NCBI RefSeq assembly: GCF_013408925.1
Contig: NZ_JACCAB010000001.1
Span: 806,001-870,000, forward strand
Reading direction: 5' to 3'
DNA from: Pedococcus badiiscoriae
GTDB taxonomy: Bacteria; Actinomycetota; Actinomycetes; Actinomycetales; Dermatophilaceae
DNA: 64,000 bases
The notes beneath the pieces were generated by a model. It ran no database searches and was not told where the DNA came from. It worked only from the letters and a program-made list of their open reading frames with translations. Below are positions 34,515 through 44,156 of the stretch, piece after piece. Each line of letters begins with the position of its first letter. The first letter of the stretch is position 1. A program made the position numbers and the translations under genes.

Positions 34515-35170
34515 CACGCACCTGCCTTGGCAGCTTCGCGACCGGCAGCCTGGGCGCGCAGCATGGCGGCCGGGGCGACCTGGTCGACCGGCAGCCCGCG
34601 GCGGGCGGCGACGGCCTCGGGACGCTCGAGACCCTGCAGGGCCGCGACCGTCGCGTGGACGACGTTGATGGCGTTGTCCGAGCCGAGCGACTTGCTCAGC
34701 ACGTCGTGGATGCCGGCGCACTCGAGCACCGCACGCACCGGACCACCGGCGATGACACCGGTACCGGGGGCTGCGGGACGAAGCATGACGACGCCGGCAG
34801 CGGCCTCACCCTGCACGGGGTGCGGGATGGTGCCCTGGATGCGGGGGACCTTGAAGAACTCCTTCTTGGCCTCCTCGACACCCTTGGCGATCGCCGCGGG
34901 AACTTCCTTGGCCTTGCCGTAGCCGACGCCGACGGTTCCGTCGCCGTCACCCACGACCACCAGGGCGGTGAAGCTGAAGCGACGTCCACCCTTGACGACC
35001 TTGGAGACGCGGTTGATGGTCACGACGCGCTCGACGTAGGCGCTCTTCTCGGCCTGGTCACGGCCGCCGTCACGACGGTTGTCACGGCCACCGCGGCGGT
35101 CGCCGCGCTCACCACGAGCTGCGTCGCCGCCAGCAGCGGCACCAGTGCCTCGACGCTGGGGTCCGGGCAT
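34514..35170 (-). CDS. rpsE: 30S ribosomal protein S5
   Basis: A 218-residue S5. Core motifs are [19 protein letters not shown], the glycine-rich [18 protein letters not shown] and the C-terminal [17 protein letters not shown]. Residues 1-42 form a Gly/Arg/Asp-rich extension with [19 protein letters not shown], an RGG-like disordered segment found in actinobacterial S5 proteins. Start ATG at 35170 is preferred; upstream in-frame sequence is not family-like. Confidence 0.96.
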   Translation of the reverse strand: MPGPQRRGTGAAAGGDAARGERGDRRGGRDNRRDGGRDQAEKSAYVERVVTINRVSKVVKGGRRFSFTALVVVGDGDGTVGVGYGKAKEVPAAIAKGVEEAKKEFFKVPRIQGTIPHPVQGEAAAGVVMLRPAAPGTGVIAGGPVRAVLECAGIHDVLSKSLGSDNAINVVHATVAALQGLERPEAVAARRGLPVDQVAPAAMLRAQAAGREAAKAGA

Positions 35171-35210
35171 CAGATGTTCCTCATCTCGATAACAGTTGCG
35201 GTCACGGTGC

Positions 35211-35585
35211 TCACAGGGCCAGTCCGCCCTCGCGGGCGCCCTCGGCGATGGCAGCGACGCGGCCGTGGTACTTGTTGCCGCCGCGGTCGAAGACGACAGC
35301 CTCGACACCGGCGCTCTTGGCGCGCTCGGCGAGCAGCTCGCCCACCTTGCGGGCCTTGGCGGTCTTGTCGCCCTCGAACGAGCGCAGGTCTGCCTCCATG
35401 GTGGAGGCCGACGCCACGGTCTTGCCGAGGGTGTCGTCGACGATCTGCACGAAGACGTGGCGCGTGGACCGCGACACGACCAGGCGCGGACGAACCGTCG
35501 TGCCGGTCACCTTCTTGCGCAGGCGCAGGTGGCGACGTCCGCGTGCAGCGGACTTGCCCTTGGCGCGCTTGACGATCATTGCCAT
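35211..35585 (-). CDS. rplR: 50S ribosomal protein L18
   Basis: A 124-residue L18, a 5S rRNA-binding protein. It shows [34 protein letters not shown] in pieces and the C-terminal [26 protein letters not shown], which is diagnostic. It lies 3 bp after rplF and 40 bp before rpsE. Confidence 0.97.
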   Translation of the reverse strand: MAMIVKRAKGKSAARGRRHLRLRKKVTGTTVRPRLVVSRSTRHVFVQIVDDTLGKTVASASTMEADLRSFEGDKTAKARKVGELLAERAKSAGVEAVVFDRGGNKYHGRVAAIAEGAREGGLAL

Positions 35586-35588
35586 GGC

Positions 35589-36125
35589 TTACTTACCGGC
35601 CTTTCCGACCTTGCGACGGATGTGCTCGCCCGCATAGCGAACGCCCTTGCCCTTGTACGGGTCGGGCTTGCGCAGCTTGCGGATGTTCGCAGCAACCTCG
35701 CCAACGAGCTGCTTGTCGATGCCCTGGACCGCGAAGCGGGTCGGGTTCTCGACAGCGAAGGAGATGCCCTCAGGGGCCTTGACGGTGATCGAGTGGCTGT
35801 AGCCGAGCGCGAACTCGAGGTCGCCGCCCTTGTTGGCCACGCGGTAACCCGTGCCGTGGATCTCCATCTTCTTCTCATAGCCCTCGGTCACACCGAGCAC
35901 CATGTTGTTGATGAGCGAGCGGGTCAGGCCGTGCAGGGCACGGGACTGGCGCTCGTCGTTGGGGCGCTTGACCTCGAGGTCAGCGTCGCCCTTCTCGACC
36001 GTGATCGGCTCGGCCACGATGTGGCTGAGCTCGCCCTTGGGGCCCTTCACCGTGACGGCCTGGCCGTCGATGGTGACCTCGACACCGCTAGGGATGGAGA
36101 CCGGGAGTCGTCCGATACGCGACAT
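35589..36125 (-). CDS. rplF: 50S ribosomal protein L6
   Basis: A 178-residue L6 with two repeated domains. It begins [20 protein letters not shown] and has [33 protein letters not shown] and the C-terminal [20 protein letters not shown]. It contacts the sarcin-ricin loop region where elongation factors bind. It follows rpsH by 11 bp. Confidence 0.98.
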   Translation of the reverse strand: MSRIGRLPVSIPSGVEVTIDGQAVTVKGPKGELSHIVAEPITVEKGDADLEVKRPNDERQSRALHGLTRSLINNMVLGVTEGYEKKMEIHGTGYRVANKGGDLEFALGYSHSITVKAPEGISFAVENPTRFAVQGIDKQLVGEVAANIRKLRKPDPYKGKGVRYAGEHIRRKVGKAGK

Positions 36126-36136
36126 GTCGAATCCCC

Positions 36137-36535
36137 TTACCAGACGTAGGCGAGGACTTCCCCGCCCACACCCTTGGTCGCGGCCTGGCGGTCCGTGAGG
36201 AGACCAGACGAGGTGGAAATGATGGCCACACCGAGACCGCCGAGAACCTTGGGCAGGTTCGTCGACTTGGCGTAGACGCGCAGACCGGGCTTGGAGACAC
36301 GGCGCACGCCAGCGATGGAACGCTCGCGGTTCGGGCCGTACTTCAGCTCGATGGTCAGCGTCTTGCCGACCTCGGCGTCCTCGACCTTCCAGGCGGCGAT
36401 GTAGCCCTCCGCCTGGAGGATCTCGGCAATGTGGGACTTCAGTTTGGAAAACGGCATGGAGACAGCGTCGTGGTGCGCCGAGTTGGCGTTCCTGACGCGG
36501 GTCAGCATGTCCGCAATCGGGTCAGTCATGGTCAT
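36137..36535 (-). CDS. rpsH: 30S ribosomal protein S8
   Basis: A 132-residue S8 that binds 16S rRNA helix 21. It begins [20 protein letters not shown] and ends with [26 protein letters not shown], the canonical C-terminus. It follows rpsN after a 78-bp gap in which I see no clear hairpin or promoter. In E. coli S8 is the spc-operon repressor; nothing here shows that directly. Confidence 0.98.
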   Translation of the reverse strand: MTMTDPIADMLTRVRNANSAHHDAVSMPFSKLKSHIAEILQAEGYIAAWKVEDAEVGKTLTIELKYGPNRERSIAGVRRVSKPGLRVYAKSTNLPKVLGGLGVAIISTSSGLLTDRQAATKGVGGEVLAYVW

Positions 36536-36613
36536 GGGCTTCTCCGGCCCTCTCTCACCGTGGTTTCACTGCTGGTGCAGCGACCTGCGATGTAAGGATG
36601 AAATCGGTGGGTA

Positions 36614-36799
36614 TTACCAGGAGCTCTTGGTGACGCCGGGCAGCTCGCCGCGGTGAGCCATCTCGCGAAGGCAGATGCGGCACAGCCCGAACTTGCGGTA
36701 GACCGAGTGCGGTCGGCCGCAGCGCTGACAACGGGTGTAGCCGCGCACCTTGAACTTCGGCTTCTTGTTGGCCTTGTTGACCAGGGCGGTCTTCGCCAT
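36614..36799 (-). CDS. rpsN: 30S ribosomal protein S14 (zinc-binding short form)
   Basis: A 61-residue S14 with four zinc-ligand cysteines in [10 protein letters not shown] and [10 protein letters not shown]. This is the short zinc form; actinobacteria often hold a longer zinc-independent copy in a Zur-controlled operon elsewhere. It lies 1 bp after rplE. Confidence 0.98.
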   Translation of the reverse strand: MAKTALVNKANKKPKFKVRGYTRCQRCGRPHSVYRKFGLCRICLREMAHRGELPGVTKSSW

Positions 36800-36800
36800 G

Positions 36801-37391
36801 TCAGTTCTCCTTGAAGGGGAAGCCGAGCGCCTTCAGCAGTGCGCGGCCCTCGTCGTCGTTGGTGGCGGTGGTCACCACAGTGATGTCCATGCCACGGACA
36901 CGGTCGATCCGGTCCTGGTCGATTTCGTGGAACATCGACTGCTCCGTGAGACCGAAGGTGTAGTTGCCGTTGCCGTCGAACTGCTTGGGCGACAGGCCAC
37001 GGAAGTCGCGGATACGCGGCAGGGCCACCGACACGAGGCGGTCGAGGAACTCCCACATCCGGTCGCCGCGCAGCGTGGTGTGCGCACCGATCGGCATGCC
37101 CTCGCGCAGCTTGAACTGCGCGATGGACTTGCGGGCCTTGGTGACCAGGGGCTTCTGACCGGTGATGGCGGACAGGTCCCTGATCGCGCCCTCGATGAGC
37201 TTGGCGTCCTTGGCGGCGTCACCAACACCCATGTTGACGACGACCTTGACCACGCCGGGCACCTGCATGACGTTGTCGTAGCCGAACTGCTTGAGCAGCC
37301 CGCCCTTGATCTCGTCCGCGTAGCGCTGCTTGAGGCGCGGCGTCACCGCTGCGGAAACTGAAGTCTGCGTCATGGTTTCTGTTTCGGTCAT
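36801..37391 (-). CDS. rplE: 50S ribosomal protein L5
   Basis: A 196-residue L5, which binds 5S rRNA. Core motifs are [40 protein letters not shown] and [21 protein letters not shown]. Three starts are possible: GTG at 37400, ATG at 37391 and ATG at 37373. ATG at 37391 leaves a 5-bp gap after rplX and is used here, but ATG at 37373 would not change the core. Confidence 0.95.
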   Translation of the reverse strand: MTETETMTQTSVSAAVTPRLKQRYADEIKGGLLKQFGYDNVMQVPGVVKVVVNMGVGDAAKDAKLIEGAIRDLSAITGQKPLVTKARKSIAQFKLREGMPIGAHTTLRGDRMWEFLDRLVSVALPRIRDFRGLSPKQFDGNGNYTFGLTEQSMFHEIDQDRIDRVRGMDITVVTTATNDDEGRALLKALGFPFKEN

Positions 37392-37396
37392 CGTTC

Positions 37397-37756
37397 TCAC
37401 AGGTCCTTGCCCGAGCGCACCGCGACACGGGTGCGGACGGTCTTGGTGCGGCCGTTGCGCTCCACGGTCTCGACGCGGGTCTTGATCCGGGTGGCGAGCT
37501 TCTTGTCATCGGGGTCCACGACGGCCACGTTGCTCACGTGGATCGCGGCTTCCTGGACGACCAGGCCACCGGTGCGGCTGCCGCGAGCGGTCTGGCCCGC
37601 CTTGGTGTGGCGGGTCACCCGGTTGACACCCTCGACGAGCACGCGCTCGGTCTCGGGGTACACGGCGATGACCTTGCCGATGCTGTTGCGGTCCTTGCCC
37701 GTGAGCACCTTGACGGTGTCACCCTTCTTGATCTTCATCTTCTTCTTGTCAGCCAT
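37397..37756 (-). CDS. rplX: 50S ribosomal protein L24
   Basis: A 119-residue L24, an assembly-initiator protein. The KOW motif reads [21 protein letters not shown] and it continues with [16 protein letters not shown]. The C-terminus is longer than in E. coli, with Arg/Thr-rich sequence. It follows rplN by 3 bp. Confidence 0.97.
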   Translation of the reverse strand: MADKKKMKIKKGDTVKVLTGKDRNSIGKVIAVYPETERVLVEGVNRVTRHTKAGQTARGSRTGGLVVQEAAIHVSNVAVVDPDDKKLATRIKTRVETVERNGRTKTVRTRVAVRSGKDL

Positions 37757-37759
37757 GGG

Positions 37760-38128
37760 TCAGAGCACCTCCGGCGCCAACGAGATGATCTTCATGAACT
37801 TCTTCTCACGCAGCTCGCGGCCCACCGGGCCGAAGATGCGGGTGCCACGGGGGTCCCCGTCGGCCTTGAGGATGACGGCGGCGTTCTCGTCGAACTTGAT
37901 GTACGACCCGTCACCGCGACGGCGCTCCTTGGTGGTGCGCACGATGACGGCCTTGACGACGTCGCCCTTCTTGACGTTGCCGCCGGGAATGGCGTCCTTG
38001 ACGGCGGCGACGATGACGTCACCGATGCCGGCGTAACGACGACCCGAGCCACCGAGAACACGGATGCAAAGGATTTCCTTGGCACCTGTGTTGTCGGCGA
38101 CGCGCAGTCGCGACTCCTGCTGGATCAC
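37760..38128 (-). CDS. rplN: 50S ribosomal protein L14
   Basis: A 122-residue L14, near full identity to the family: [40 protein letters not shown] and [24 protein letters not shown]. The start codon is GTG. It is separated from rpsQ by 136 bp containing a palindrome, an unusual break inside this normally tight run. Confidence 0.98.
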   Translation of the reverse strand: MIQQESRLRVADNTGAKEILCIRVLGGSGRRYAGIGDVIVAAVKDAIPGGNVKKGDVVKAVIVRTTKERRRGDGSYIKFDENAAVILKADGDPRGTRIFGPVGRELREKKFMKIISLAPEVL

Positions 38129-38206
38129 TGTCTAACTCCTGTCGTCGAGCTGGTTCTCACACGCGGTGAGCCTGGCCGAACTGTGGGGGGCTTGTTTCCG
38201 TGCCCC

Positions 38207-38241
38207 CGCGGCATACCTGCTTATCGCTGCGGTATGCCGCG
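38207..38241. terminator. TATGCCGCG-type palindrome between rpsQ and rplN
   Basis: Arms CGCGGCATACC (38207-38217) and GGTATGCCGCG (38231-38241) pair perfectly over 11 bp with a 13-nt loop. The arm order is opposite to the other members: the CGCGGCATACC half comes first on the plus strand. It lies within an operon that must be transcribed through, so it may attenuate or be a processing site rather than a full terminator. Confidence 0.65.
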
Positions 38242-38264
38242 TGGGCGGCGGATGCTGAGGTGTC

Positions 38265-38555
38265 TTACTTGGCCTTCTCGAGGATCTCCACCACGCGCCA
38301 GCGCTTGGTGGCCGAGAGCGGGCGGGTCTCCATGATCGAGACGCGGTCACCGATGCCGGCGGCGTTGTCCTCGTCATGGGCCTTGACCTTGCTCGAGCGT
38401 CGCAGGACCTTGCCGTAGAGCGCGTGCTTGACGCGGTCCTCGACCTCGACCACGACGGTCTTGTCCATCTTGTCGCTCACCACGTAACCCTGACGGGTCT
38501 TGCGGTAGTTGCGGTCTGCAGCCGTCACGGCCTCGTCCTTCGTGTTCTCGGTCAT
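38265..38555 (-). CDS. rpsQ: 30S ribosomal protein S17
   Basis: A 96-residue S17. The OB-fold core is [21 protein letters not shown] and [23 protein letters not shown]. The first 16 residues are an acidic extension. Its start overlaps rpmC by 4 bp (ATGA). A palindrome follows its stop. Confidence 0.98.
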   Translation of the reverse strand: MTENTKDEAVTAADRNYRKTRQGYVVSDKMDKTVVVEVEDRVKHALYGKVLRRSSKVKAHDEDNAAGIGDRVSIMETRPLSATKRWRVVEILEKAK

Positions 38556-38806
38556 GCCGACTCCTCCTTGGCTTCGACACTCGGGCTCTGCCCGATACCG
38601 AGCTCGCGCTCACGCAGCTCGGTGTAGATGCGGGCGATGTCCTTGCGGACGGCGCGCAGGCGGCCGTGGTTGTCCAGCTGGCCGGTGGCCGACTGGAACC
38701 GGAGGTTGAAGAGCTCCTCCTTGGCCTTGCGGAGCTCGTCGACCAGACGCTCGTCGTCGAGACCACGCAGGTTCTCCGACACCAGGTCCTTGGATCCGAC
38801 TGCCAT
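38552..38806 (-). CDS. rpmC: 50S ribosomal protein L29
   Basis: An 84-residue L29 at the exit tunnel, with [23 protein letters not shown] and [22 protein letters not shown]. It has a short C-terminal acidic extension ([11 protein letters not shown]). The start overlaps the rplP stop by one base and the end overlaps rpsQ by 4 bp. Confidence 0.97.
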   Translation of the reverse strand: MAVGSKDLVSENLRGLDDERLVDELRKAKEELFNLRFQSATGQLDNHGRLRAVRKDIARIYTELRERELGIGQSPSVEAKEESA

Positions 38807-39225
38807 CAGATGTCACCACCCTCACGCCGAACGAAGCGGCACTTCATCGGGAGCTTGTGCATCGCCAGACGCAGGGCCTCACGGGCGACCTCTTCGGACA
38901 CACCGTTCACCTCGAACATCACGCGACCAGGCTTGATGTTGGCGATCCACCACTCGGGGGAGCCCTTACCGGAACCCATGCGGGTCTCGGCCGGCTTCTT
39001 GGTCAGCGGGCGGTCGGGGTAGATGTTGATCCACACCTTTCCACCACGCTTCATGTAACGCGTCATCGCAATACGAGCGGACTCGATCTGACGGTTGGTG
39101 ACGTAGGCGGGCTCGAGGGCCTGGATGCCGTAGTCGCCGAACGCGATCTTGGTGCCACCCTTCGCAGCGCCCGAGCGTCCCGGGTGGTGCTGCTTGCGGT
39201 GCTTGACTCGACGAGGAATCAACAT
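38806..39225 (-). CDS. rplP: 50S ribosomal protein L16
   Basis: A 139-residue L16 near the peptidyl transferase centre. It begins [19 protein letters not shown] and has [23 protein letters not shown] and [21 protein letters not shown] at 39225 is chosen by homology; longer in-frame sequence overlaps rpsC and is not L16-like. It lies 1 bp after rpsC. Confidence 0.97.
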   Translation of the reverse strand: MLIPRRVKHRKQHHPGRSGAAKGGTKIAFGDYGIQALEPAYVTNRQIESARIAMTRYMKRGGKVWINIYPDRPLTKKPAETRMGSGKGSPEWWIANIKPGRVMFEVNGVSEEVAREALRLAMHKLPMKCRFVRREGGDI

Positions 39226-39226
39226 G

Positions 39227-40048
39227 TCAGGACTGCTCTCCCTCAGTGCTGGCTGCGGCTGCGGTCGCCTCGACGGCGGGAGCCTCAGCAGCGGTCTCGG
39301 TGGCGCCTTCCGGACGCTCGCGACGAGCGCGGGCCGGACGGTCGGCGCCGTCACGGCGCGGGCCACGGCTCGGGCGCGGCGCGGCAGCCTGCTGCTGGGC
39401 CAGCTCACGAGCGGTGACGTCGCCCTTGTAGATCCACACCTTCACGCCGATACGACCGAACGTGGTGCGGGCCTCGTAGAAGCCGTAGTCGATCTGCGCA
39501 CGCAGGGTGTGCAGCGGGACGCGACCCTCGCGGTAGAACTCGGTGCGAGACATCTCGGCGCCGCCGAGGCGACCGGAGACCTGGACACGGATGCCCTTCG
39601 CGCCGGCGCGGGTGGCGGACTGCATGCCCTTGCGCATCGCGCGACGGAACGACACACGAGCAGAGAGCTGCTCGGCGATGCCCTGCGCGACGAGCTGGCT
39701 GTCCACCTCGGGGTTCTTCACCTCGAGGATGTTCAGCTGGACCTGCTTGCCGGTCAGCTTCTCGAGCTCACCGCGGATGCGGTCGGCCTCGGCGCCACGG
39801 CGACCGATGACGATGCCGGGACGCGCGGTGTGGATGTCCACACGGACGCGGTCACGGGTGCGCTCGATCTCGACGCGCGAGATGCCGGCCCGCTCCATGC
39901 CCTCGGACATGAGCTTGCGGATGGCGACGTCTTCCTTGACGTAGTCGCGGTACCGCTGACCCTCCTTGGTGGAGTCAGCGAACCAGCGGCTCTTGTGCTC
40001 GGTGGTGATACCGAGGCGGAAGCCGTGCGGGTTGACCTTCTGACCCAT
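39227..40048 (-). CDS. rpsC: 30S ribosomal protein S3 with an Ala/Pro/Arg-rich tail
   Basis: A 273-residue S3 at the mRNA entry site. The KH domain has [22 protein letters not shown] near residue 78 and the C-terminal domain has [22 protein letters not shown]. After about residue 215 comes a low-complexity tail rich in Ala, Pro, Arg and Glu ([18 protein letters not shown]). This makes the protein about 40 residues longer than the E. coli form. Confidence 0.97.
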   Translation of the reverse strand: MGQKVNPHGFRLGITTEHKSRWFADSTKEGQRYRDYVKEDVAIRKLMSEGMERAGISRVEIERTRDRVRVDIHTARPGIVIGRRGAEADRIRGELEKLTGKQVQLNILEVKNPEVDSQLVAQGIAEQLSARVSFRRAMRKGMQSATRAGAKGIRVQVSGRLGGAEMSRTEFYREGRVPLHTLRAQIDYGFYEARTTFGRIGVKVWIYKGDVTARELAQQQAAAPRPSRGPRRDGADRPARARRERPEGATETAAEAPAVEATAAAASTEGEQS

Positions 40049-40449
40049 TAGCGGGTGCCTCCCTTGGTGGTCTTCGGCGTGACGACCACGGTGATGTGGC
40101 TGGTCCGCTTGTTGATGCGTGCCGCGCGGCCCTGGGCCCGCGGGCGGAACCGCTTCATGGTCGGACCCTCGTCGACGAACGCCTCACTGATGACCAGGTT
40201 GTTCTCGTCGAAGGCCTCAGAGGCCCTGTCCGCCTTGACCCGGAGGTTGGCGATGGCGCTCTCGAGCACCTTCTGCACGGGGTCGGACGCGTACTGCGGC
40301 GCGAACCGAAGCACGGCAATGGCCTCGACGGCCTGCTTGCCGCGGATCAGGTCCACGATGCGGCGGGCCTTCTGGGGAGTGACGCGGACGTGCCGCGCGC
40401 TCGCCTTGGCTTCCATCACGTTGTCCTTGTTCTCGGTAGAGGCGGCCAT
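40048..40449 (-). CDS. rplV: 50S ribosomal protein L22
   Basis: A 133-residue L22 whose hairpin lines the exit tunnel. It has [23 protein letters not shown] and the tunnel loop [24 protein letters not shown]. No obvious macrolide-resistance insertion is seen in the loop. It overlaps rpsS and rpsC by one base each. Confidence 0.97.
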   Translation of the reverse strand: MAASTENKDNVMEAKASARHVRVTPQKARRIVDLIRGKQAVEAIAVLRFAPQYASDPVQKVLESAIANLRVKADRASEAFDENNLVISEAFVDEGPTMKRFRPRAQGRAARINKRTSHITVVVTPKTTKGGTR

Positions 40450-40730
40450 CAGCGACGACGCCCCTTCTTGTCGTCCTTCACGTGACCCTTGAAGGTGCGG
40501 GTCGGTGCGAACTCACCGAGCTTGTGGCCGACCATCGACTCGGTGACGAACACCGGGACGTGCTTGCGGCCGTCGTGCACGGCGAGGGTGTGACCCAGCA
40601 TGTCGGGGCTCACGACCGACCGACGCGACCAGGTCTTGATGACGTTCTTGGTGCCCGCTTCGTTCTGGACGTCGACCTTCTTCTGAAGGTGGTCGTCGAT
40701 GAAGGGGCCCTTCTTCAAACTGCGAGGCAT
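40449..40730 (-). CDS. rpsS: 30S ribosomal protein S19
   Basis: A 93-residue S19 of the small-subunit head. It starts [19 protein letters not shown] and has [28 protein letters not shown]. It is 15 bp after rplB. Confidence 0.98.
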   Translation of the reverse strand: MPRSLKKGPFIDDHLQKKVDVQNEAGTKNVIKTWSRRSVVSPDMLGHTLAVHDGRKHVPVFVTESMVGHKLGEFAPTRTFKGHVKDDKKGRRR

Positions 40731-40745
40731 GTGTCCAGGCTCCTA

Positions 40746-41582
40746 TCAGCGCTTCTTGCCAGTACGACGGCGGCGAACAATCAGCTTGTCGCTCGGCTTG
40801 CCGGGGCGGCGGGTGCGGCCTTCGGCCTGTCCCCACGGGCTGACCGGGTGACGTCCACCGGAGGTCTTGCCCTCACCACCACCGTGCGGGTGGTCGACCG
40901 GGTTCATGGCGACACCACGGACGGTCGGGCGCTTGCCCTTCCACCGCATGCGGCCGGCCTTGCCCCAGTTGATGTTGGACTGCTCGGCGTTGCCGACCTC
41001 GCCGACCGTGGCGCGGCAGCGCAGGTCGACGTTGCGGATCTCACCGGACGGCATACGCAGCTGGGCGTAGGGGCCGTCCTTGGCGACGAGCTGCACGCGC
41101 ACACCGGCCGAGCGGGCGATCTTCGCGCCGCCACCGGGCTTGAGCTCGACGGCGTGGATGACCGTACCGGTCGGGATGTTGCGCAGCGGCAGGCTGTTGC
41201 CGGGCTTGATGTCGGCCGAGGGGCCGTTCTCGATGTTGGCGCCCTGCTCCAGGCCCTTGGGGGCCAGGATGTAGCGCTTCTCACCGTCGGCGTAGTGCAG
41301 CAGCGCGATGCGCGCCGTGCGGTTGGGGTCGTACTCGATGTGAGCGACCTTGGCCGGCACGCCGTCCTTGTCATGTCGACGGAAGTCGATGACGCGGTAC
41401 GCGCGCTTGTGGCCACCACCGATGTGACGGGTGGTGATGCGGCCGTTGCTGTTGCGTCCACCGGACTTCGTCAGGGGGCGCACCAGCGACTTCTCAGGCG
41501 TGGAGCGCGTGACCTCGACGAAGTCGGCGACGCTGGAGCCTCGGCGGCCAGGCGTGGTCGGCTTGTACTTGCGGATACCCAT
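40746..41582 (-). CDS. rplB: 50S ribosomal protein L2
   Basis: A 278-residue L2, required for subunit joining and peptidyl transfer. It begins [20 protein letters not shown], has [22 protein letters not shown] and the key histidine region [24 protein letters not shown]. It lies 35 bp after rplW. Confidence 0.98.
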   Translation of the reverse strand: MGIRKYKPTTPGRRGSSVADFVEVTRSTPEKSLVRPLTKSGGRNSNGRITTRHIGGGHKRAYRVIDFRRHDKDGVPAKVAHIEYDPNRTARIALLHYADGEKRYILAPKGLEQGANIENGPSADIKPGNSLPLRNIPTGTVIHAVELKPGGGAKIARSAGVRVQLVAKDGPYAQLRMPSGEIRNVDLRCRATVGEVGNAEQSNINWGKAGRMRWKGKRPTVRGVAMNPVDHPHGGGEGKTSGGRHPVSPWGQAEGRTRRPGKPSDKLIVRRRRTGKKR

Positions 41583-41617
41583 TGTTCGTAATCCCTTACG
41601 TCTCTTCAGCGATTCCG

Positions 41618-41929
41618 TCAGGCGCCGGCACCGAAGATGTCGATCGAGCCCTCGCGGAGGGTGACGATCGCACGCTTGGTGTCCTTGCGCTTGCCGATGC
41701 CGAACCGGGTGCGGCGGGTCTTGCCGACACGGTTGAGGGTGTGGACGGAGTCAACCTTGACGTTGAAGACGCGCTCGACGGCGATCTTGATCTCCGTCTT
41801 GTTCGCCCGCGGGTCGACGATGAAGGTGTACTTGCCCTGGTCGAGCAGCGAGTACGACTTCTCGGAAACGACCGGCGCGATCAGGATGTCGCGGGGGTCC
41901 TTGCCGTACAGAGCAGACTGGGTGCTCAC
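41618..41929 (-). CDS. rplW: 50S ribosomal protein L23
   Basis: A 103-residue L23, the docking site for trigger factor and SRP at the tunnel exit. It has [29 protein letters not shown] and [21 protein letters not shown]. The GTG start overlaps the rplD stop by 4 bp (GTGA). Confidence 0.97.
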   Translation of the reverse strand: MSTQSALYGKDPRDILIAPVVSEKSYSLLDQGKYTFIVDPRANKTEIKIAVERVFNVKVDSVHTLNRVGKTRRTRFGIGKRKDTKRAIVTLREGSIDIFGAGA

Positions 41930-42753
41930 TTGGTCTCCTCCTCGTCCGCGGTGGCCTTGGCGGCCTTGGCCGTCTTGGCGGCCTTCGCGGGCTTGTCGGC
42001 CTTCTCTGCCTTCGCGGGCTTGTCGGCCTTGTCAGCCTTGGCCGGCTTCTCAGCCTTCTCGGCCTTGGCCGCGGTCTTGGCGGTCTTGGTCGCCTTGGCG
42101 GGCTTCTCGTCCGCGGCGGCGTCGTCGACGATGGTGACCTCGACCCCGCCCACCGGCTGGGCCTTGGAGACGAACGCCTCCAGGCCGGCGGTGGTGAAGA
42201 CGACGTCGTCCGCGCACAGCACGTCATACGTGTTGAGCTGGTCGGCGGCGAGCACGTGCACACCGTCGAGGTTGCGGACCGACTTCAGCGACACGAGGTC
42301 GCTGCGGTCGAGCACGACGAGCAGGTTGTGGCGCTCGGTCAGGCTGGCGAGCAGCGCAGCCGCGTCCTTGGTGGACGGGGCCTTGCCGGTCACGAGCGAG
42401 TCGACGACGTGCACCCGGTCGTTGCGGGCCCGGTCGGACAGGGCACCGCGCAGGGCGGCAGCCTTCATCTTCTTGGGGGTCCGCTGGGCGTAGTCACGCG
42501 GCTGCGGGCCGTGGACGACGCCACCGCCGGCGAACTGCGGCGCACGGGTCGAGCCCTGGCGGGCGCGGCCGGTGCCCTTCTGGCGGTAGGGCTTGCGTCC
42601 ACCACCGCGGACCTCGCCGCGGGTCTTGGTGGAGTGCGTGCCCTGACGTGCGGCGGCCAGCTGGGCCACGACGACCTGGTGGATCAGGGGAACGTTGACC
42701 TGGACGTCGAAGATCTCGGCGGGCAGGTCAGCTGCGACGGTCTTGGTTGCCAT
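41926..42753 (-). CDS. rplD: 50S ribosomal protein L4 with a Lys/Ala-rich tail
   Basis: The L4 core (about 1-211) has [25 protein letters not shown] for the tunnel loop and the C-terminal [22 protein letters not shown]. It is followed by a 64-residue tail (212-275) made almost only of Ala, Lys, Pro, Asp and Glu, with repeated units such as [16 protein letters not shown]4 is usually about 205-220 residues, so the tail is a clear addition, probably disordered and RNA-binding. It lies 5 bp after rplC. Confidence 0.95.
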   Translation of the reverse strand: MATKTVAADLPAEIFDVQVNVPLIHQVVVAQLAAARQGTHSTKTRGEVRGGGRKPYRQKGTGRARQGSTRAPQFAGGGVVHGPQPRDYAQRTPKKMKAAALRGALSDRARNDRVHVVDSLVTGKAPSTKDAAALLASLTERHNLLVVLDRSDLVSLKSVRNLDGVHVLAADQLNTYDVLCADDVVFTTAGLEAFVSKAQPVGGVEVTIVDDAAADEKPAKATKTAKTAAKAEKAEKPAKADKADKPAKAEKADKPAKAAKTAKAAKATADEEETK

Positions 42754-42758
42754 CTGGT

Positions 42759-43415
42759 TCAGGCTCCCTTCGCGGCCGTGCGGACGAGGACGGTGCCGTT
42801 GCGGGGGCCGGGAACGGCGCCCTTCACCAGCAGCAGGCCGCGCTCGACGTCCACGGCGTGGATCGTGAGGTTCTGGGTGGTCTGACGCACGCCACCCATC
42901 CGGCCGGCCATGCGCATGCCCTTGAACACGCGGCCCGGAGTGGCGCAGCCACCGATCGAGCCCGGCTTGCGGTGGTTCTTGTGGGCACCGTGGGAGGAGC
43001 TGACGCCGTGGAAGCCGTGACGCTTCATGACGCCGGCGAAGCCCTTGCCCTTGGTGGTGCCGGTGACGTCGATCTCCTGGCCGGCCTCGAAGGTCTCGAC
43101 CGTGACTTCCTGGCCGAGCGTGTACTCGGCGGCGTCAGCGGTACGAAGCTCGACGAGGTGGCGACGCGGGGTCACGCCGGCCTTCTCGAAGTGCCCGGTC
43201 AGGGGCTTGGTCACCTTGCGGGGGTCGATGGCGCCGAACGCGATCTGGACGGCGTCGTAGCCGTCCTTCGCCGCGGCGCGGACCTGCGTGACGACGCAGG
43301 GTCCCGCTTCGATGACGGTGACGGGGATGAGCCGGTTGTCGGCATCCCACACCTGGGTCATGCCGAGCTTCTTGCCCAGCACACCCTTCACGGTCTTGGT
43401 AGCAGTGGTGGTCAT
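42759..43415 (-). CDS. rplC: 50S ribosomal protein L3
   Basis: A 218-residue L3. It has [24 protein letters not shown] at the N-terminus, [31 protein letters not shown] in the W-loop region and [14 protein letters not shown]. It lies 10 bp after rpsJ and starts the large-subunit part of the run. Confidence 0.98.
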   Translation of the reverse strand: MTTTATKTVKGVLGKKLGMTQVWDADNRLIPVTVIEAGPCVVTQVRAAAKDGYDAVQIAFGAIDPRKVTKPLTGHFEKAGVTPRRHLVELRTADAAEYTLGQEVTVETFEAGQEIDVTGTTKGKGFAGVMKRHGFHGVSSSHGAHKNHRKPGSIGGCATPGRVFKGMRMAGRMGGVRQTTQNLTIHAVDVERGLLLVKGAVPGPRNGTVLVRTAAKGA

Positions 43416-43425
43416 TTCGCCAGCC

Positions 43426-43734
43426 TCAGAGCTTGATCTCGATGTTGACGTCAGCCGGCAGGTCGAGACGCATCAGCGAGTCGACGGCCTTCGGCGTCGG
43501 GTCGATGATGTCGATCAAGCGCTTGTGCGTGCGCATCTCGAAGTGCTCGCGGCTGTCCTTGTACTTGTGGGGCGAACGGATGACCACGAAGACGTTCTTC
43601 TCCGTGGGCAGCGGCACAGGGCCGACTACCGTCGCGCCAGCACGGGTCACCGTGTCGACAATCTTGCGCGCCGAGTTGTCGATGACCTCGTGGTCATACG
43701 ACTTCAAGCGGATGCGGATCTTCTGTCCCGCCAT
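43426..43734 (-). CDS. rpsJ: 30S ribosomal protein S10
   Basis: A 102-residue S10, also the NusE antitermination partner. It begins [20 protein letters not shown] and ends [19 protein letters not shown] precedes the ATG. It heads the long ribosomal operon after a leader of about 250 nt. tuf, which often lies directly upstream, is separated here by two opposite-strand genes. Confidence 0.98.
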   Translation of the reverse strand: MAGQKIRIRLKSYDHEVIDNSARKIVDTVTRAGATVVGPVPLPTEKNVFVVIRSPHKYKDSREHFEMRTHKRLIDIIDPTPKAVDSLMRLDLPADVNIEIKL

Positions 43735-43789
43735 CTCCGTTACGTCTCTCTCTCGCCGAACATCGTGCATGGCCGGCTCTTGGCCATCT

Positions 43790-43814
43790 CCGACCCCCGC
43801 GGTCGGGTGTGTCG
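43790..43814 (-). promoter_or_regulatory. Leader element shared by rpsJ and rpsL
   Basis: Read on the minus strand it is CGACACACCCGA, CC, GCGGGGGTCGG. The 25-nt rpsL leader element differs at only two positions. Here CCGACC can pair with GGTCGG around a 5-nt loop. It lies 55 nt before the rpsJ start codon, clearly downstream of the predicted promoter, so it would be part of the mRNA leader. Confidence 0.6.
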
Positions 43815-43995
43815 CACCCGCTTCGCGGCCCGACGACACGCGTTTTCACGCAGTCGTGCGGATCGGATTGACCGGCAGAGCCGGGGCTTGCGCTTCCCTG
43901 GAGTGTCGCCCCGCGCATCAATGCACGGTTCGAGGTGTGTCACCGGGGGTGGCGGCGTCGACATGGGTCAACGGCGCGCGTCAAGCAACCGGTCC

Positions 43996-44025
43996 AGTGT
44001 GCCAGAGCCGACGGTGACCTACCAA
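43996..44025 (-). promoter_or_regulatory. Candidate rpsJ operon promoter
   Basis: Minus-strand TTGGTA (44020-44025) lies 18 bp before CACACT (43996-44001). The first base of the -10 is not T, so the match is moderate; CACACT also appears at the MarR gene start. The remaining 43735-44156 gap holds the leader element, a pair of inverted GGCATACC repeats and no gene I can support. Confidence 0.4.
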
Positions 44026-44042
44026 ATCGAGGCGGGTCCGCA

Positions 44043-44098
44043 CGGCATACCCGCTCCGATGGCGCGTCGCCCGCGCCGCCGATCGTCCAGGTATGCCG
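44043..44098. repeat. Spaced inverted repeat of the CGGCATACC motif
   Basis: CGGCATACC (44043-44051) and GGTATGCCG (44090-44098) are exact inverted copies 38 bp apart. They lie between the rpsJ promoter region and the plus-strand oxidase gene. The intervening GGCGCGTCGCCCGCGCC can also fold. This may be a looser member of the palindrome family. Confidence 0.5.
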
Positions 44099-44144
44099 CG
44101 GCCAGAGGTCCGCGCCGTTGCCCCCGGAGGACTCCCGCCACTGG

Positions 44145-44150
44145 CAGGAT
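44145..44150 (+). promoter_or_regulatory. Possible -10 box of the lactate-monooxygenase-like gene
   Basis: CAGGAT ends 6 nt before the ATG at 44157, the same spacing as the TANNNT boxes elsewhere. The first base is off consensus. An AG-rich CCGGAGG stretch (44123-44129) is too far upstream to be a ribosome-binding site. Confidence 0.3.
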
Positions 44151-44156
44151 CGGGCC

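Noticed and set aside
44043..44098. Insertion-sequence ends around the oxidase-acetyltransferase pair
   Set aside because: The inverted GGCATACC copies lie on one side only, with no transposase and no target duplication seen.
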